Shown here one piece after another: positions 21,793 to 35,210 of a stretch of DNA of 64,000 nucleotides. The stretch is from NCBI RefSeq assembly GCF_963662255.1, contig NC_085073.1, positions 558,001 to 622,000 on the forward strand. Reading direction: 5' to 3'. The notes under the pieces were generated by a model that was not told where the DNA came from, ran no database searches, and saw only the letters and a program-made list of their open reading frames with translations. This DNA is from Cinclus cinclus. Taxonomy: Eukaryota; Chordata; Aves; Passeriformes; Cinclidae. Position numbers and translations under genes: made by a program. Each line of letters begins with the position of its first letter. Position 1 is the first letter of the stretch.

Positions 21793-24271
21793 GTAACAAT
21801 GGTTCCTTGCTTCTCTTAACCTCTGTGGTGTCACAATGCATTCCATGCCATTTTAGGCCACTTGATGTCACAATGAATCATTTGATTCTTGGCCTCCATG
21901 GTGGCATAATGGTTCCTTGTTTCTATTGGGCCCCATGCTGTCACAATTCATCCCTGGCCCTTTTTCGCCCCCTGGTGTCAAATGGGATCCTGGGATTATT
22001 AGCCTCCATTGGGTCACAATGGATCCTTGCTTCTCTTAACCCCTGTGGTGTCACAATGCATCCCATGCCCTTTTAGGCCACTTGATGTCACAATGAATCA
22101 TTTGATTCTTGGCCTCCATGGTGACATAATAGATCCTTGCTTCTATTGGTCCCCGTGCTGTAACAATCCATCCCTGGCCATTTTAGGCCCCCTGGTGTCA
22201 CAAGGGATCATTAGATTGTTAGCCTGCATTGGGTCACAATGGTTCCTTGCTTCTCTTAGGCCCTGTGGTGTCACAATGCATCCCATGCCCTTTTAGGCCA
22301 CTTGGTGTTACAATGAATCATTTGAGTCTTGGTCTCTATTGTGTCATAATATTTCCATGTTTTTATTGTGCCCCATGCTTTCACAATTCATCCCTGGCCC
22401 TATTGCAACCCCTGGTGTCACAATGGATCATTAGATTGTTAGCCTGCATTGGGTCACAATGGTTCCTTGCTTCTCTTAACCTCTGTGGTGTCACAATGCA
22501 TTCCAAGACCTTATAGGCCACTTGGTCTTACAATGAACCATTTGATTCTTGGCCTTTATGGTGTCATGATGGTTCCTTGCTTCTATAGGTCCCCATGCTG
22601 TCACAGTTCATCCGTGGACCTTTTGCGCCCCCTGGTGTCAAAAGGGATTCTAAGATTGTTAGCCTGCCTTGGGTCACAATGGTTCCTTGCTTCTCTTAAG
22701 CCCTGTGGTGTCACAATGCATCCCATGCCCTTTTAGGCCACTTGATGTCACAATGAATCATTTGATTTTTGGCCTCCATGGTGGCATAATTGTACCAGGT
22801 TTTAATTGGGCCCCATGCTTTCACAATTCATCCCTGGCCCTTTTAGGCCCATTGGTGTCACAAGGGACCATTAGATTGTTAGCCTCCATTGGGTCACAAT
22901 GGTTCCTTGCTTCTCTTAACCTCTGTGGTGTCACAATGCATTCCATGCCATTTTAGGCCACTTGATGTCACAATGAATCATTTGATTCTTGGCCTCCATG
23001 GTGCCATAATAGTTCCTTGTTTCTATTGGGCCCCATGCTGTCACAGTTCATCCGTGGTCCTTTTGCGCCCCCTGGTGTCAAAAGGGATTCTAAGATTGTT
23101 AGCCTGCCTTGGGTCACAATGGTTCCTTGCTTCTCTTAACCCCTGTGGTGTCACAATGCATCCCATGGCCTTTTAGGCCACTTGATGTCACAATGAATCA
23201 TTTGATTCTTGGCCTCCATGGTGGCATAATTGTGCCAGGTTTTAATTGGGCCCCATGATTTCACAATTCATCCCTGGCCCTTTTAGGCCCATTGGTGTCA
23301 CAAGGGACCATTAGATTGTTAGCCTCCATTGGGTAACAATGGTTCCTTGCTTCTCTTAACCTCTGTGGTGTCACAATGCATTCCATGCCATTTTAGGCCA
23401 CTTGATGTCACAATGAATCATTTGATTCTTGGCCTCCATGGTGGCATAATGGTTCCTTGTTTCTATTGGTCCCAATGCTCTCACAATTCATCCCTGGCCC
23501 TTTTACGCCCCCTGGTGTCAAATGGGATCCTGGGATTATTAGCCTCCATTGGGTCACAATGGATCCTTGCTTCTCTTAACCCCTGTGGTGTCACAATGCA
23601 TCCCATGCCTTTTAGGCCACTTGATGTCACAATGAATCATTTGATTCTTGGCCTCCATGGTGGCATAATTGTACCAGGTTTTAATTGGGCCCCATGGTTT
23701 CACAATTCATCCCTGGCCCTTTTAGGCCCATTGGTGTCACAAGGGACCATTAGATTGTTAGCCTCCATTGGGTCACAATGGTTCCTTGCTTCTCTTAACC
23801 TCTGTGGTGTCACAATGCATTCCATGCCATTTTAGGCCACTTGATGTCACAATGAATCATTTGATTCTTGGCCTCCATGGTGTCATAATAGTTCCTTGTT
23901 TCTATTGGGCCCCATGTTGTCACAGTTCATCCGTGGTCTTTTTTCGCCCCCTGGTGTCAAAAGGGATTTAAAGATTGTTAGCCTGCCTTGGGTCACAATG
24001 GTTCCTTGCTTCTCTTAACCTCTGTGGTGTCACAATGCATCCCATGCCCTTTTGGGCCACTTGATGTCACAATGAATCATTTGATTCTTGGCCTCCATGG
24101 TGACATAATAGATCCTTGCTTCTATTGGTCCCCGTGCTGTAACAATCCATCCCTGGCCATTTTAGGCCCCCTGGTGTCACAAGGGATCATTAGATTGTTA
24201 GCCTGCATTGGGTCACAATGGTTCCTTGCTTCTCTTAGGCCCTGTGGTGTCACAATGCATCCCATGCCCTT
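21033..24271 (+). repeat. 14-monomer block, left copy (offset 3079 bp)
   Basis: Matches 24112-27350, so the copies are in tandem and overlap. I found a single substitution (CCATGGTTTC near 23695 against CCATGCTTTC near 26774). Shared private features are GTTTCTATTGTG in a y monomer, CGTGGACCTTTTGC (22616/25695), GGTCCCAATGCTCTC (23468/26547), GGTCTTTTTTCGCC and the 1-bp deletion in CCCATGCCTTTTAGG (about 23609 and 26688). One of the freshest duplications in the window. Confidence 0.9.
21793..23332 (+). repeat. 7-monomer HOR m-d-y-r-g-a-g' (1540 bp)
   Basis: The 5-mer cycle extended by an a monomer (22893) and a g' monomer (23113, with GTGCCAGG), before the next m at 23333. Other copies start at 9697, 12337 and 24872. 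The 5-mer and 7-mer forms alternate in several regions. Confidence 0.9.
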
Positions 24272-27200
24272 TTAGGCCACTTGGTGTTACAATGAATCAT
24301 TTGAGTCTTGGTCTCTATTGTGTCATAATATTTCCATGTTTCTATTGTGCCCCATGCTTTCACAATTCATCCCTGGCCCTATTGCAACCCCTGGTGTCAC
24401 AATGGATCATTAGATTGTTAGCCTGCATTGGGTCACAATGGTTCCTTGCTTCTCTTAACCTCTGTGGTGTCACAATGCATTCCAAGACCTTATAGGCCAC
24501 TTGGTCTTACAATGAACCATTTGATTCTTGGCCTTTATGGTGTCATGATGGTTCCTTGCTTCTATAGGTCCCCATGCTGTCACAGTTCATCCGTGGTCCT
24601 TTTGCGCCCCCTGGTGTCAAAAGGGATTCTAAGATTGTTAGCCTGCCTTGGGTCACAATGGTTCCTTGCTTCTCTTAAGCCCTGTGGTGTCACAATGCAT
24701 CCCATGCCCTTTTAGGCCACTTGATGTCACAATGAATCATTTGATTTTTGGCCTCCATGGTGGCATAATTGTACCAGGTTTTAATTGGGCCCCATGCTTT
24801 CACAATTCATCCCTGGCCCTTTTAGGCCCATTGGTGTCACAAGGGACCATTAGATTGTTAGCCTCCATTGGGTAACAATGGTTCCTTGCTTCTCTTAACC
24901 TCTGTGGTGTCACAATGCATTCCATGCCATTTTAGGCCACTTGATGTCACAATGAATCATTTGATTCTTGGCCTCCATGGTGGCATAATGGTTCCTTGTT
25001 TCTATTGGGCCCCATGCTGTCACAATTCATCCCTGGCCCTTTTTCGCCCCCTGGTGTCAAATGGGATCCTGGGATTATTAGCCTCCATTGGGTCACAATG
25101 GATCCTTGCTTCTCTTAACCCCTGTGGTGTCACAATGCATCCCATGCCCTTTTAGGCCACTTGATGTCACAATGAATCATTTGATTCTTGGCCTCCATGG
25201 TGACATAATAGATCCTTGCTTCTATTGGTCCCCGTGCTGTAACAATCCATCCCTGGCCATTTTAGGCCCCCTGGTGTCACAAGGGATCATTAGATTGTTA
25301 GCCTGCATTGGGTCACAATGGTTCCTTGCTTCTCTTAGGCCCTGTGGTGTCACAATGCATCCCATGCCCTTTTAGGCCACTTGGTGTTACAATGAATCAT
25401 TTGAGTCTTGGTCTCTATTGTGTCATAATATTTCCATGTTTTTATTGTGCCCCATGCTTTCACAATTCATCCCTGGCCCTATTGCAACCCCTGGTGTCAC
25501 AATGGATCATTAGATTGTTAGCCTGCATTGGGTCACAATGGTTCCTTGCTTCTCTTAACCTCTGTGGTGTCACAATGCATTCCAAGACCTTATAGGCCAC
25601 TTGGTCTTACAATGAACCATTTGATTCTTGGCCTTTATGGTGTCATGATGGTTCCTTGCTTCTATAGGTCCCCATGCTGTCACAGTTCATCCGTGGACCT
25701 TTTGCGCCCCCTGGTGTCAAAAGGGATTCTAAGATTGTTAGCCTGCCTTGGGTCACAATGGTTCCTTGCTTCTCTTAAGCCCTGTGGTGTCACAATGCAT
25801 CCCATGCCCTTTTAGGCCACTTGATGTCACAATGAATCATTTGATTTTTGGCCTCCATGGTGGCATAATTGTACCAGGTTTTAATTGGGCCCCATGCTTT
25901 CACAATTCATCCCTGGCCCTTTTAGGCCCATTGGTGTCACAAGGGACCATTAGATTGTTAGCCTCCATTGGGTCACAATGGTTCCTTGCTTCTCTTAACC
26001 TCTGTGGTGTCACAATGCATTCCATGCCATTTTAGGCCACTTGATGTCACAATGAATCATTTGATTCTTGGCCTCCATGGTGCCATAATAGTTCCTTGTT
26101 TCTATTGGGCCCCATGCTGTCACAGTTCATCCGTGGTCCTTTTGCGCCCCCTGGTGTCAAAAGGGATTCTAAGATTGTTAGCCTGCCTTGGGTCACAATG
26201 GTTCCTTGCTTCTCTTAACCCCTGTGGTGTCACAATGCATCCCATGGCCTTTTAGGCCACTTGATGTCACAATGAATCATTTGATTCTTGGCCTCCATGG
26301 TGGCATAATTGTGCCAGGTTTTAATTGGGCCCCATGATTTCACAATTCATCCCTGGCCCTTTTAGGCCCATTGGTGTCACAAGGGACCATTAGATTGTTA
26401 GCCTCCATTGGGTAACAATGGTTCCTTGCTTCTCTTAACCTCTGTGGTGTCACAATGCATTCCATGCCATTTTAGGCCACTTGATGTCACAATGAATCAT
26501 TTGATTCTTGGCCTCCATGGTGGCATAATGGTTCCTTGTTTCTATTGGTCCCAATGCTCTCACAATTCATCCCTGGCCCTTTTACGCCCCCTGGTGTCAA
26601 ATGGGATCCTGGGATTATTAGCCTCCATTGGGTCACAATGGATCCTTGCTTCTCTTAACCCCTGTGGTGTCACAATGCATCCCATGCCTTTTAGGCCACT
26701 TGATGTCACAATGAATCATTTGATTCTTGGCCTCCATGGTGGCATAATTGTACCAGGTTTTAATTGGGCCCCATGCTTTCACAATTCATCCCTGGCCCTT
26801 TTAGGCCCATTGGTGTCACAAGGGACCATTAGATTGTTAGCCTCCATTGGGTCACAATGGTTCCTTGCTTCTCTTAACCTCTGTGGTGTCACAATGCATT
26901 CCATGCCATTTTAGGCCACTTGATGTCACAATGAATCATTTGATTCTTGGCCTCCATGGTGTCATAATAGTTCCTTGTTTCTATTGGGCCCCATGTTGTC
27001 ACAGTTCATCCGTGGTCTTTTTTCGCCCCCTGGTGTCAAAAGGGATTTAAAGATTGTTAGCCTGCCTTGGGTCACAATGGTTCCTTGCTTCTCTTAACCT
27101 CTGTGGTGTCACAATGCATCCCATGCCCTTTTGGGCCACTTGATGTCACAATGAATCATTTGATTCTTGGCCTCCATGGTGACATAATAGATCCTTGCTT

Positions 27201-27350
27201 CTATTGGTCCCCGTGCTGTAACAATCCATCCCTGGCCATTTTAGGCCCCCTGGTGTCACAAGGGATCATTAGATTGTTAGCCTGCATTGGGTCACAATGG
27301 TTCCTTGCTTCTCTTAGGCCCTGTGGTGTCACAATGCATCCCATGCCCTT
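24112..27350 (+). repeat. 14-monomer block, right copy (offset 3079 bp)
   Basis: Right partner of 21033-24271. Order across one unit: y r g m d y r g a g m g a d. Just beyond its end the y monomer carries CCCTTCTAGG, a rare variant otherwise seen at 20029-20100. The sequence after 27350 therefore resembles what lies left of the left copy, as expected after unequal exchange. Confidence 0.88.
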
Positions 27351-29710
27351 CTAGGCCACTTGGTGTTACAATGAATCATTTGAGTCTTGGTCTTTATTGT
27401 GTCATAATATTTCCATGTTTTTATTGTGCCCCATGCTTTCACAATTCATCCCTGGCCCTATTGCAACCCTTGGTGTCACAATGGATCATTAGATTGTTAG
27501 CCTGCATTGGGTCACAATGGTTCCTTGCTTCTCTTAACCTCTGTGGTGTCACAATGCATTCCAAGCCCTTTTAGGCCACTTGGTCTTACAATGAACCATT
27601 TGATTCTTGGCCTTCATGGTGTCATAATGGTTCCTTGCTTCTATAGGTCCCCATGCTGTCACAGTTCATCCGTGGTCCTTTTGCGCCCCCTGGTGTCAAA
27701 AGGGATTCTAAGATTGTTAGCCTGCCTTGGGTCACAATGGTTCCTTGCTTCTCTTAAGCCCTGTGGTGTCACAATGCATCCCATGCCCTTTTAGGCCACT
27801 TGATGTCACAATGAATCATTTGATTTTTGGCCTCCATGGTGGCATAATTGTACCAGGTTTTAATTGGGCCCCATGCTTTCACAATTCATCCCTGGCCCTT
27901 TTAGGCCCATTGGTGTCACAAGGGACCATTAGATTGTTAGCCTCCATTGGGTAACAATGGTTCCTTGCTTCTCTTAACCTCTGTGGTGTCACAATGCATT
28001 CCATGCCATTTTAGGCCACTTGATGTCACAATGAATCATTTGATTCTTGGCCTCCATGGTGTCATAATGGTTCCTTGTTTCTATTGGGCCCCATGCTGTC
28101 ACAATTCATCCCTGGCCCTTTTACGCCCCCTGGTGTCAAATGGGATCCTGGGATTATTAGCCTCCATTGGGTCACAATGGATCCTTGCTTCTCTTAACCC
28201 CTGTGGTGTCACAATGCATCCCATGCCCTTTTAGGCCACTTGATGTCACAATGAATCATTTGATTCTTGGCCTCCATGGTGACATAATAGATCCTTGCTT
28301 CTATTGGTCCCCGTGCTGTAACAATCCATCCCTGGCCATTTTAGGCCCCCTGGTGTCACAAGGGATCATTAGATTGTTAGCCTGCATTGGGTCACAATGG
28401 TTCCTTGCTTCTCTTACCCCCTGTGGTGTCACAATGCATCCCATGCCCTTTTAGGCCACTTGGTGTTACAATGAATCATTTGAGTCTTGGTCTCTATTGT
28501 GTCATAATATTTCCATGTTTTTATTGTGCCCCATGCTTTCACAATACATCCCTGGCCCTATTGCAACCCCTGGTGTCACAATGGATCATTAGATTGTTAT
28601 CCTGCATTGGGTCACAATGGTTCCTTGCTTCTCTTAACCTCTGTGGTGTCACAATGCATTCCAAGCCCTTTTAGGCCACTTGGTCTTACAATGAACCATT
28701 TGATTCTTGGCCTTCATGGTGTCATAATGGTTCCTTGCTTCTATAGGTCCCCATGCTGTCACAGTTCATCCGTGGTCCTTTTGCGCCCCCTGGTGTCAAA
28801 AGGGATTCTAAGATTGTTAGCCTGCCTTGGGTCACAATGGTTCCTTGCTTCTCTTAAGCCCTGTGGTGTCACAATGCATCCCATGCCCTTTTAGGCCACT
28901 TGATGTCACAATGAATCATTTGATTTTTGGCCTCCATGGTGGCATAATTGTACCAGGTTTTAATTGGGCCCCATGCTTTCACAATTCATCCCTGGCCCTT
29001 TTAGGCCCATTGGTGTCACAAGGGACCATTAGATTGTTAGCCTCCATTGGGTCACAATGGTTCCTTGCTTCTCTTAACCTCTGTGGTGTCACAATGCATT
29101 CCATGCCATTTTAGGCCACTTGATGTCACAATGAATCATTTGATTCTTGGCCTCCATGGTGTCATAATAGTTCCTTGTTTCTATTGGGCCCCATGCTGTC
29201 ACAGTTCATCCGTGGTCCTTTTGCGCCCCCTGGTGTCAAAAGGGATTCTAAGATTGTTAGCCTGCCTTGGGTCACAATGGTTCCTTGCTTCTCTTAACCC
29301 CTGTGGTGTCACAATGCATCCCATGCCCTTTTAGGCCACTTGATGTCACAATGAATCATTTGATTCTTGGCCTCCATGGTGACATAATAGATCCTTGCTT
29401 CTATTGGTCCCCGTGCTGTAACAATGCATCCCTGGCCATTTTAGGCCCCCTGGTGTCACAAGGGATCATTAGATTGTTAGCCTGCATTGGGTCAAAATGG
29501 TTCCTTGCTTCTCTTAGGCCCTGTGGTGTCACAATGCATCCCATGCCCTTTTAGGCCACTTGATGTCACAATGAATCATTTGATTCTTGGCCTCCATGGT
29601 GGCATAATTGTACCAGGCTTTAATTGGGCCCCATGCTTTCACAATTCATCCCTGTCCCTTTTAGGCCCATTGGTGTCACAAGGGACCATTAGATTGTTAG
29701 CCTCCATTGG
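27351..29710 (+). repeat. Array segment between the 14-mer and 11-mer blocks
   Basis: Order: rest of y, then r g m d y r g a d g, ending at the m monomer of 29711. The a-d junction at 29271 and the d-g junction at 29491 do not belong to the usual cycle and mark past deletions. Private variants include CTTACCCCCTG (28415), CACAATACATCC (28541) and CACCTGTCC-like change CATCCCTGTCCC (29650). Confidence 0.8.
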
Positions 29711-32130
29711 GTAACAATGGTTCCTTGCTTCTCTTAACCTCTGTGGTGTCACAATGCATTCCATGCCCTTTTAGGCCACTTGATGTCACAATGAATCATT
29801 TGATTCTTGGCCTCCATGGTGGCATAATGGTTCCTTGTTTCTATTGGGCCCCATGCTGTCACAATTCATCCCTGGCCCTTTTACGCCCCCTGGTGTCAAA
29901 TGGGATCCTGGGATTATTAGCCTCCATTGGGTCACAATGGATCCTTGCTTCTCTTAACCCCTGTGGTGTCACAATGCATCCCATGCCCTTTTAGGCCACT
30001 TGATGTCACAATGAATCATTTGATTCTTGGCCTCCATGGTGACATAATAGATCCTTGCTTCTATTGGTCCCCGTGCTGTAACAATCCATCCCTGGCCATT
30101 TTAGGCCCCCTGGTGTCACAAGGGATCATTAGATTGTTAGCCTGCATTGGGTCACAATGGTTCCTTGCTTCTCTTAGCCCCTGTGGTGTCACAATGCATC
30201 CCATGGCCTTTTAGGCCACTTGGTGTTACAATGAATCATTTGAGTCTTGGTCTCTATTGTGTCATAATATTTCCATGTTTTTATTGTGCCCCATGCTTTC
30301 ACAATTCATCCCTGGCCCTATTGCAACCCCTGGTGTCACAATGGATCATTAGATTGTTAGCCTGCATTGGGTCACAATGGTTCCTTGCTTCTCTTAACCT
30401 CTGTGGTGTCACAATGCATTCCAAGCCCTTTTAGGCCACTTGGTCTTACAATGAACCATTTGATTCTTGGCCTTCATGGTGTCATAATGGTTCCTTGCTT
30501 CTATAGGTCCCCATGCTGTCACAGTTCATCCGTTGTCCTTTTGCGCCCCCTGGTGTCAAAAGGGATGCTAAGATTGTTAGCCTGCCTTGGGTCACAATGG
30601 TTCCTTGCTTCTCTTAAGCCCTGTGGTGTCACAATGCATCCCATGCCCTTTTAGGCCACTTGATGTCACAATGAATCATTTGATTCTTGGCCTCCATGGT
30701 GGCATAATTGTACCAGGTTTTAATTGGGCCCCATGCTTTCACAATTCATCCCTGGCCCTTTTAGGCCCATTGGTGTCACAAGGGACCATTAGATTGTTAG
30801 CCTCCATTGGGTCACAATGGTTCCTTGCTTCTCTTAACCTCTGTGGTGTCACAATGCATTCCATGCCATTTTAGGCCACTTGATGTCACAATGAATCATT
30901 TGATTCTTGGCCTCCATGGTGGCATAATGGTTCCTTGTTTCTATTGGGCCCCAGGCTGTCACAATTCATCCCTGGCCCTTTTTCGCCCCCTGGTGTCAAA
31001 TGGGATCCTGGGATTATTAGCCTCCATTGGGTCACAATGGATCCTTGCTTCTCTTAACCTCTGTGGTGTCACAATGCATCCCATGCCCTTTAAGGCCACT
31101 TGATGTCACAATGAATCATTTGATTCTTGGCCTCCATGGTGACATAATAGATCCTTGCTTCTATTGGTCCCCGTGCTGTAACAATCCATCCCTGGCCATT
31201 TTAGGCCCCCTGGTGTCACAAGGGATCATTAGATTGTTAGCCTGCATTGGGTCACAATGGTTCCTTGCTTCTCTTAGGCCCTGTGGTGTCACAATGCATC
31301 CCATGGCCTTTTAGGCCACTTGGTGTTACAATGAATCATTTGAGTCTTGGTCTCTATTGTGTCATAATATTTCCATGTTTTTATTGTGCCCCATGCTTTC
31401 ACAATTCATCCCTGGCCCTATTGCAACCCCTGGTGTCACAATGGATCATTAGATTGTTAGCCTGCATTGGGTCACAATGGTTCCTTGCTTCTCTTAACCT
31501 CTGTGGTGTCACAATGCATTCCAAGCCCTTTTAGGCCACTTGGTCTTACAATGAACCATTTGATTCTTGGCCTTCATGGTGTCATAATGGTTCCTTGCTT
31601 CTATAGGTCCCCATGCTGTCACAGTTCATCCGTGGTCCTTTTGCGCCCCCTGGTGTCAAAAGGGATTCTAAGATTGTTAGCCTGCCTTGGGTCACAATGG
31701 TTCCTTGCTTCTCTTAACCCCTGTGGTGTCACAATGCATCCCATGCCCTTTTAGGCCACTTGATGTCACAATGAATCATTTGATTTTTGGCCTCCATGGT
31801 GGCATAATTGTACCAGGTTTTAATTGGGCCCCATGCTTTCACAATTCATCCCTGGCCCTTTTAGGCCCATTGGTGTCACAAGGGACCATTAGATTTTTAG
31901 CCTCCATTTGGTCACAATGGTTCCTTGCTTCTCTTAACCTCTGTGGTGTCACAATGCATTCCATGCCATTTTAGGCCACTTGATGTCACAATGAATCATT
32001 TGAATCTTGGCCTCCATGGTGGCATAATAGTTCCTTGTTTCTATTGGGCCCCATGCGGTCACAGTTCATCCGTGGTCCTTTTGCGCCCCCTGGTGTCAAA
32101 AGGGATTCAAAGATTGTTAGCCTGCCTTGG
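29711..32130 (+). repeat. 11-monomer HOR, copy 1 (2420 bp)
   Basis: Order m d y r g m d y r g a, that is two 5-mer cycles plus one a. Over 29774-32003 it matches 32194-34423 at offset 2420 with two substitutions found (CTTAAGCC/CTTAACCC near 30617, CCAGGCTG/CCATGCTG near 30954). Shared private changes are CATCCGTTGTCC, GGGATGCTAAG and GATTTTTAGCCTCCATTTGG. Confidence 0.9.
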
Positions 32131-34550
32131 GTCACAATGGTTCCTTGCTTCTCTTAACCTCTGTGTTGTCACAATGCATCCCATGCCCTTTTGGGCCACT
32201 TGATGTCACAATGAATCATTTGATTCTTGGCCTCCATGGTGGCATAATGGTTCCTTGTTTCTATTGGGCCCCATGCTGTCACAATTCATCCCTGGCCCTT
32301 TTACGCCCCCTGGTGTCAAATGGGATCCTGGGATTATTAGCCTCCATTGGGTCACAATGGATCCTTGCTTCTCTTAACCCCTGTGGTGTCACAATGCATC
32401 CCATGCCCTTTTAGGCCACTTGATGTCACAATGAATCATTTGATTCTTGGCCTCCATGGTGACATAATAGATCCTTGCTTCTATTGGTCCCCGTGCTGTA
32501 ACAATCCATCCCTGGCCATTTTAGGCCCCCTGGTGTCACAAGGGATCATTAGATTGTTAGCCTGCATTGGGTCACAATGGTTCCTTGCTTCTCTTAGCCC
32601 CTGTGGTGTCACAATGCATCCCATGGCCTTTTAGGCCACTTGGTGTTACAATGAATCATTTGAGTCTTGGTCTCTATTGTGTCATAATATTTCCATGTTT
32701 TTATTGTGCCCCATGCTTTCACAATTCATCCCTGGCCCTATTGCAACCCCTGGTGTCACAATGGATCATTAGATTGTTAGCCTGCATTGGGTCACAATGG
32801 TTCCTTGCTTCTCTTAACCTCTGTGGTGTCACAATGCATTCCAAGCCCTTTTAGGCCACTTGGTCTTACAATGAACCATTTGATTCTTGGCCTTCATGGT
32901 GTCATAATGGTTCCTTGCTTCTATAGGTCCCCATGCTGTCACAGTTCATCCGTTGTCCTTTTGCGCCCCCTGGTGTCAAAAGGGATGCTAAGATTGTTAG
33001 CCTGCCTTGGGTCACAATGGTTCCTTGCTTCTCTTAACCCCTGTGGTGTCACAATGCATCCCATGCCCTTTTAGGCCACTTGATGTCACAATGAATCATT
33101 TGATTCTTGGCCTCCATGGTGGCATAATTGTACCAGGTTTTAATTGGGCCCCATGCTTTCACAATTCATCCCTGGCCCTTTTAGGCCCATTGGTGTCACA
33201 AGGGACCATTAGATTGTTAGCCTCCATTGGGTCACAATGGTTCCTTGCTTCTCTTAACCTCTGTGGTGTCACAATGCATTCCATGCCATTTTAGGCCACT
33301 TGATGTCACAATGAATCATTTGATTCTTGGCCTCCATGGTGGCATAATGGTTCCTTGTTTCTATTGGGCCCCATGCTGTCACAATTCATCCCTGGCCCTT
33401 TTTCGCCCCCTGGTGTCAAATGGGATCCTGGGATTATTAGCCTCCATTGGGTCACAATGGATCCTTGCTTCTCTTAACCTCTGTGGTGTCACAATGCATC
33501 CCATGCCCTTTAAGGCCACTTGATGTCACAATGAATCATTTGATTCTTGGCCTCCATGGTGACATAATAGATCCTTGCTTCTATTGGTCCCCGTGCTGTA
33601 ACAATCCATCCCTGGCCATTTTAGGCCCCCTGGTGTCACAAGGGATCATTAGATTGTTAGCCTGCATTGGGTCACAATGGTTCCTTGCTTCTCTTAGGCC
33701 CTGTGGTGTCACAATGCATCCCATGGCCTTTTAGGCCACTTGGTGTTACAATGAATCATTTGAGTCTTGGTCTCTATTGTGTCATAATATTTCCATGTTT
33801 TTATTGTGCCCCATGCTTTCACAATTCATCCCTGGCCCTATTGCAACCCCTGGTGTCACAATGGATCATTAGATTGTTAGCCTGCATTGGGTCACAATGG
33901 TTCCTTGCTTCTCTTAACCTCTGTGGTGTCACAATGCATTCCAAGCCCTTTTAGGCCACTTGGTCTTACAATGAACCATTTGATTCTTGGCCTTCATGGT
34001 GTCATAATGGTTCCTTGCTTCTATAGGTCCCCATGCTGTCACAGTTCATCCGTGGTCCTTTTGCGCCCCCTGGTGTCAAAAGGGATTCTAAGATTGTTAG
34101 CCTGCCTTGGGTCACAATGGTTCCTTGCTTCTCTTAACCCCTGTGGTGTCACAATGCATCCCATGCCCTTTTAGGCCACTTGATGTCACAATGAATCATT
34201 TGATTTTTGGCCTCCATGGTGGCATAATTGTACCAGGTTTTAATTGGGCCCCATGCTTTCACAATTCATCCCTGGCCCTTTTAGGCCCATTGGTGTCACA
34301 AGGGACCATTAGATTTTTAGCCTCCATTTGGTCACAATGGTTCCTTGCTTCTCTTAACCTCTGTGGTGTCACAATGCATTCCATGCCATTTTAGGCCACT
34401 TGATGTCACAATGAATCATTTGATTCTTGGCCTCCATGGTGTCATAATGGTTCCTTGTTTCTATTGGGCCCCATGCGGTCACAGTTCATCCGTGGTCCTT
34501 TTGCGCCCCCTGGTGTCAAAAGGGATTCAAAGATTGTTAGCCTGCCTTGG
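32131..34550 (+). repeat. 11-monomer HOR, copy 2 (2420 bp)
   Basis: Same order as the preceding copy. It ends with an a monomer carrying CCATGCGGTCACAG, followed by r rather than m, where the next large block begins. Confidence 0.88.
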
Positions 34551-34990
34551 GTCACAATGGTTCCTTGCTTCTCTTAACCTCTGTGGTGTCACAATGCATT
34601 CCAAGCCCTTTTAGGCCACTTGGTCTTACAATGAACCATTTGATTCTTGGCCTTCATGGTGTCATAATGGTTCCTTGCTTCTATAGGTCCCCATGCTGTC
34701 ACAGTTCATCCGTGGTCCTTTTGCACCCCCTGGTGTCAAAAGGGATTCTAAGATTGTTAGCCTGCCTTGGGTCACAATGGTTCCTTGCTTCTCTTAACCC
34801 CTGTGGTGTCACAATGCATCCCATGCCCTTTTAGGCCACTTGATGTCACAATGAATCATTTGATTTTTGGCCTCCATGGTGGCATAATTGTACCAGGTTT
34901 TAATTGGGCCCCATGCTTTCACAATTCATCCCTGGGCCTTTTAGGCCCATTGGTGTCACAAGGGACCATTAGATTGTTAGCCTGCCTTGG

Positions 34991-35210
34991 GTAACAATGG
35001 TTCCTTGCTTCTCTTAACCTCTGTGGTGTCACAATGCATTCCATGCCATTTTAGGCCACTTGATGTCACAATGAATCATTTGATTCTTGGCCTCCATGGT
35101 GTCATAATAGTTCCTTGTTTCTATTGGGCCCCATGCTGTCACAGTTCATCCGTGGTCCTTTTGCGCCCCCTGGTGTCAAATGGGATCCTGGGATTATTAG
35201 CCTCCATTGG
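34991..35210 (+). repeat. Hybrid monomer a/m, later amplified to eight copies
   Basis: Type a through CATCCGTGGTCC and TTTTGCGCC, then type m from GTCAAATGGGATCC. The switch lies between about 35164 and 35181. The same hybrid occurs at 37631, 39171, 45988, 48628, 50168, 53467 and 55007, all inside copies of the large block. A single exchange product was thus spread by block duplication. Confidence 0.87.
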
